A stretch of DNA of 17,168 nt from the NCBI GenBank assembly GCA_012798185.1, contig JAAZNS010000289.1:1-17168 (forward strand), written 5' to 3'. The translations under genes and the position numbers were made by a program. Numbering within the stretch: the first letter of the stretch is position 1; every line of letters starts with the position of its first letter. Positions 14,441-17,168 of this stretch are shown here, in pieces. The notes beneath the pieces are model-generated. The model made no database searches and had not been told where the DNA came from. It saw only the letters and a program-made list of their open reading frames with translations. The stretch comes from Chloroflexota bacterium (GTDB lineage: Bacteria > Chloroflexota > Anaerolineae > Anaerolineales > UBA4823).

Positions 14441-15144
14441 GGTTTTTCTTGAGATTCCTCCATCGGTTGATGAAGCTTCACCCATCCCCTGCGAAGAGCA
14501 TAAATCGCAGCTTGAGTTCTATCCCCTACGTTTAATTTTCGCAAGATGGCGGTAACGTGATTTTTCACAGTTTGATGACTAATCCCCAAGGAAACCGCGA
14601 TTTCCTTATTACTTTTTCCTTGTGTAATGAATGTTAGAACTTCCATTTCCCGAATTGACAATGCTTGAATTGGTTCATTGATATCGTTCCAAATATTATT
14701 GTTGAAATCTCCTTGAGAAGATAACCACCTTTCCAGTGAATTCTCATCATAGATGATTTCATTAACTACAAATTTACCATCAGCAACTAAATGAATAATT
14801 TTCACCAATTGTTCAGGTTGAATATCCTTTGCGCAATAAGCAGCTGCACCAACACGAAGTGCATGAGTTCGCTGTTCATCATCATCATATGCAGTCAAGA
14901 GAATTACACTGGTGGGTAATTTATCATTTTGAATTTGTTTCGCCACTTGATGTCCATTGATACCAGGCAAGTTTACATCCACAATTGCCACATTGGGTTG
15001 ATAAGTTTTAATCAGCTTAACACCTTCCTCCCCATTAGAAGCTTGAGCAACAACTTGAATATTTTCATCTAAGGAAATTGCATCAACAACCCCTTGCCTG
15101 AATAGTGGATGATCATCTATGACAATAACAGAAATTTTTGCCAT
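14437..15144 (-). CDS. NarL/DegU-type response regulator (receiver plus LuxR helix-turn-helix)
   Basis: DNA-binding partner of the downstream kinase. The receiver domain (about 3-120) has D10/D11, phosphoacceptor D56 (VAIVDVNLPGINGHQ), T84 and K106, and the LuxR/GerE DNA-binding domain (about 160-222: LSIREMEVLTFITQGKSNKEIAVSLGISHQTVKNHVTAILRKLNVGDRTQAAIYALRRG) is complete. The frame opens with a TTG at 15156, but the ATG at 15142-15144 (MAKISVIVIDDHPLFRQGV) is more typical; no strong ribosome binding site supports either. It ends in TGA overlapping the kinase start, giving a two-gene operon behind the promoter at 15179-15207. Since flp is the next gene, control of piliation is a reasonable guess. 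Confidence 0.93.
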   Translation of the reverse strand: MAKISVIVIDDHPLFRQGVVDAISLDENIQVVAQASNGEEGVKLIKTYQPNVAIVDVNLPGINGHQVAKQIQNDKLPTSVILLTAYDDDEQRTHALRVGAAAYCAKDIQPEQLVKIIHLVADGKFVVNEIIYDENSLERWLSSQGDFNNNIWNDINEPIQALSIREMEVLTFITQGKSNKEIAVSLGISHQTVKNHVTAILRKLNVGDRTQAAIYALRRGWVKLHQPMEESQEKP

Positions 15145-15178
15145 CAATTTACCCAAATTCCAATTTTCCGCAGTGAAG

Positions 15179-15207
15179 AGTATAGCACATGAGTACTATA
15201 CCGACAA
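15179..15207 (-). promoter_or_regulatory. Candidate promoter of the regulator-kinase operon, with an inverted repeat in the spacer
   Basis: Minus-strand TTGTCG (15202-15207), a 17-bp spacer and TATACT (15179-15184). The spacer and -10 contain GTATAG-N10-CTATAC, a 6-bp inverted repeat, which would suit feedback control. The -35 match is moderate. Confidence 0.5.
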
Positions 15208-15219
15208 CAAACAACTTTA

Positions 15220-16698
15220 TTAGGGTTGAGAATTCCATCGATATATCACCATATTCTCACCACCAAGCAGTATAGCAATTTTTCCATTCGTTTGAAAGAC
15301 CTTTTGCCCCAATGTGGACAGGTATGGATACCAACCAGGGAAGGTAACCAAATAATCAACTTGGTGATTGTCAAGGTATTGCTGGATTTTATGCTCATCG
15401 CGAATAAAAGGAATCACCTCCGGAGAAATTAATCCAGCTAAATCTATAATGTTCCGATTACTCCAATATCCCATAGCGCCAATGTCATGTGCGGCGATGA
15501 CTGCGTTTGCTTTTGTGTTTTTCTCAATCCATTTAGCTGTGGTAACCATTTCACTTTGAATCAACCCAACATCACGTCCAAAAGCTTGAGCGCCCATTAT
15601 TAAAAAACCGATAGTAACAATTATGCTCGAAATAATCCATGACTTAAATAATACCCGCGTGATCATTCGTTTTATTGAGGCTTCATAATAATTTGCCATA
15701 CCAATCATGCCAGTAATAAAAAATAAAGGCATTACCGGGATAATATATCGCCCATGTTGATAAGTTACCGGAAGCCGCCAGGCATATATTCCAACGTAAA
15801 ATAAAAACATAACAAGCGGTGCTAAATGATCCCATTTTCTATTACGAAAAGTGTTAAATATATATAGAATAAAACCAGGAAAAAGTAATGCGCCAACCCC
15901 TACCAATGCTAAAGAAAATTCGCGAAGATATCTTATTACGATAGGTGTACCACGCATAATCGCATATTCTGTTTGCTTGGCATAAAATGTGTTTGGCCAC
16001 CAATCTCCCGATAGATACTTGTTGAATCCCAGGTATGGAACGAAAAATAAAAATACACCAGCCATGCAAGATAACAATGCAAGCATTTTACTTTTTATAT
16101 CTGATTCTTTAGACCATATTATCAATGCAACCGGAAGCAGCAACACGATTCCATCTGGTCTTACCCAGATGCTAATCCCAATCAATAAACCGTTAATTAT
16201 CCAGTGGTGTGACTTTTTTTTCAAATCGAGGCAGTTAATGAGAATGAGCAAAGCAATTAATTCGGTTTCCATTCCCGAGCAGGCAGCCCAAACCAAATGC
16301 CACTCGCAAATCATTCCAATACCAATCCACAATGAATAATCGCGCTTTACAGGGATATATTGCTCAAATAGTCTCATTGAGACGATACCAATTCCCCATA
16401 ACAATATCCATCCTATAAAATTGCTCCAAAAAATTGGTGAGATGTTCAATATATATGCAGGAGACAACAATATTGTCCACAGGGGGGATGTCGATCCCGC
16501 TGAAAGTTTTTCAGGAATGAAGGACCACTCACCTAGTTGTACTAAGTTTCTTGCGTACGTTTGATGTATCCACGAATCATCAAGGGGGAAACCCATTTGA
16601 TAATAAAAATGGCTATGCGCATTATAACCGATTATACATAATGCTGCAATTATTCCAAGGGCGACTATTTGTTTTTTTCGGTTTAACTTTTTGCCCAT
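15220..16698 (-). CDS. GT-C family membrane glycosyltransferase (ArnT/PMT-like)
   Basis: Large integral membrane protein of 492 residues with about ten hydrophobic segments. The first is at about 11-26; a loop then carries the GT-C-like acidic motif GFPLDDSWIHQTYARN (36-51, D40/D41), and the segments end near residue 370. They are followed by a soluble C-terminal domain (TTAKWIEKNTKANAVIAAHDIGAMGYWSNRNIIDLAGL ... QVDYLVTFPGW). This layout fits enzymes that use polyprenyl-phosphate-linked sugars to glycosylate a product outside the membrane. The acceptor and sugar cannot be inferred. The ATG at 16696-16698 lies 12 bp after the stop of a second protein of similar type, so the two are probably co-transcribed. 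No ribosome binding site is evident, again suggesting coupling. No terminator was recognised before the regulator promoter. Confidence 0.78.
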   Translation of the reverse strand: MGKKLNRKKQIVALGIIAALCIIGYNAHSHFYYQMGFPLDDSWIHQTYARNLVQLGEWSFIPEKLSAGSTSPLWTILLSPAYILNISPIFWSNFIGWILLWGIGIVSMRLFEQYIPVKRDYSLWIGIGMICEWHLVWAACSGMETELIALLILINCLDLKKKSHHWIINGLLIGISIWVRPDGIVLLLPVALIIWSKESDIKSKMLALLSCMAGVFLFFVPYLGFNKYLSGDWWPNTFYAKQTEYAIMRGTPIVIRYLREFSLALVGVGALLFPGFILYIFNTFRNRKWDHLAPLVMFLFYVGIYAWRLPVTYQHGRYIIPVMPLFFITGMIGMANYYEASIKRMITRVLFKSWIISSIIVTIGFLIMGAQAFGRDVGLIQSEMVTTAKWIEKNTKANAVIAAHDIGAMGYWSNRNIIDLAGLISPEVIPFIRDEHKIQQYLDNHQVDYLVTFPGWYPYLSTLGQKVFQTNGKIAILLGGENMVIYRWNSQP

Positions 16699-16710
16699 TT
16701 TATTTCTAGT

Positions 16711-17168
16711 TTAGTAATTGTCGTCTATGCGAAAGTAATGCGTCCCGTCATCCGAAAATATATACCTTATTCCAGGCCAATCACCAGGGTTATCATATAA
16801 ATTGTCTAAACCGGTGGGATGGTTTTCTTCCAGGATTAGATATTTTGCATTATAGCGTTGCCCAGCGCTTACTACTTGCTTAATATCTCCATTCGGTATG
16901 ACGATACATGGGCGCCTCGAAACAATATAATATCCCGGAGGATTATTGATCATTACGATGTCGTCTTTTGAGGAGGTTATTTCGCTAATGATTTCTTCAA
17001 ATCTTATCGCTGTTTTTGCCCCATTATTCCACTCGGGGTTAAAGAGATCTCCCCCGATTACCCTTTTTGTAACCATCACAATCGATAGAAAACAACCCAG
17101 AAAGATCATCCCCCATTGAAAGACAACCTTTGCTTGAGGATAATTCCAATGGCGGACTTTTTGCCCCC
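16711..17168 (-). CDS. C-terminal part of a second GT-C-like membrane glycosyltransferase (runs off the right edge)
   Basis: About 152 codons, open to the window edge. A membrane helix (QWGMIFLGCFLSIVMVTKRV) is followed by a soluble tail (DIVMINNPPGYYIVSRRPCIVIPNGD ... RYNAKYLILEENHPTGLDNLYDNP ... IRYIFSDDGTHYFRID). The tail resembles the extracytoplasmic end of GT-C glycosyltransferases and parallels that of the neighbouring 492-residue protein. The catalytic N-terminal part is missing, so the assignment rests on the tail and the tandem position. An internal ATG at 17107-17109 is not a credible start because the frame continues upstream with protein-like sequence. Confidence 0.6.
   Translation of the reverse strand, partial: GQKVRHWNYPQAKVVFQWGMIFLGCFLSIVMVTKRVIGGDLFNPEWNNGAKTAIRFEEIISEITSSKDDIVMINNPPGYYIVSRRPCIVIPNGDIKQVVSAGQRYNAKYLILEENHPTGLDNLYDNPGDWPGIRYIFSDDGTHYFRIDDNY

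Noticed and set aside
15989..16339. 116-residue plus-strand frame opposite the glycosyltransferase gene
   Set aside because: It is antisense to a long membrane-protein gene, with no motif and no ribosome binding site.
1..17168. CRISPR array, tRNA or rRNA genes, insertion sequences or phage genes
   Set aside because: No regularly spaced repeats, no cloverleaf or rRNA-like segments, and no transposase, integrase or terminal inverted repeats were seen.

Overview
This 17.2 kb window is a bacterial chromosome segment with every recognised gene on the minus strand, so transcription runs from high to low coordinates. It is AT-rich between genes, uses TAA and TGA stops, and shows several clear sigma-70-type promoters. 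The mix of genes suggests a Chloroflexota (Anaerolineae-like) organism. The pointers are a secretin-less Tad pilus cluster whose CpaE carries an intact receiver domain, a DegS-like cytoplasmic kinase, GT-C membrane glycosyltransferases with an LDD motif, and a nadC-nadA-nadB operon. This assignment is inferred from gene content only.

Layout in transcription order: (1) 17168-15220, two tandem GT-C-type membrane glycosyltransferase genes, the first cut by the window edge. (2) 15207-13379, a promoter followed by a NarL/DegU-type response regulator and a DegS-type kinase that overlap by 4 bp. (3) 13357-13052, a small Flp pilin gene with a near-consensus promoter, a strong ribosome binding site and a perfect hairpin terminator. 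(4) 12856-5467, the pilus assembly and accessory run cpaB/rcpC, cpaE/tadZ, tadA, tadB, tadC, comF and long-form hpf, closed by a 12-bp-stem terminator. (5) 5413-4393, a SorC/DeoR-type regulator with its own promoter and a palindromic operator candidate. (6) 4085-3195, a PHP-domain metallophosphoesterase. (7) 2632-1, the de novo NAD operon nadC-nadA-nadB, with nadB running off the left edge.

The most striking observations are two broken genes. tadA, the pilus motor ATPase, is one continuous, well conserved reading frame interrupted by a single in-frame TGA inside its Walker A loop. The neighbouring P-loop glycine is also changed to valine. The PHP gene stops at a TAA, after which the same frame continues for 20 family-like residues. 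All three inferred base changes are G to T on the coding strand.

Taken together, the centre of the window is a regulated Tad-type pilus system: a two-component pair upstream, the major pilin as a separately terminated unit, then the assembly machinery. A competence-type gene (comF) and a ribosome hibernation factor are appended to the same run. As read, the motor is disabled, so the system is either recently inactivated here, complemented by another ATPase, or misread at these positions.
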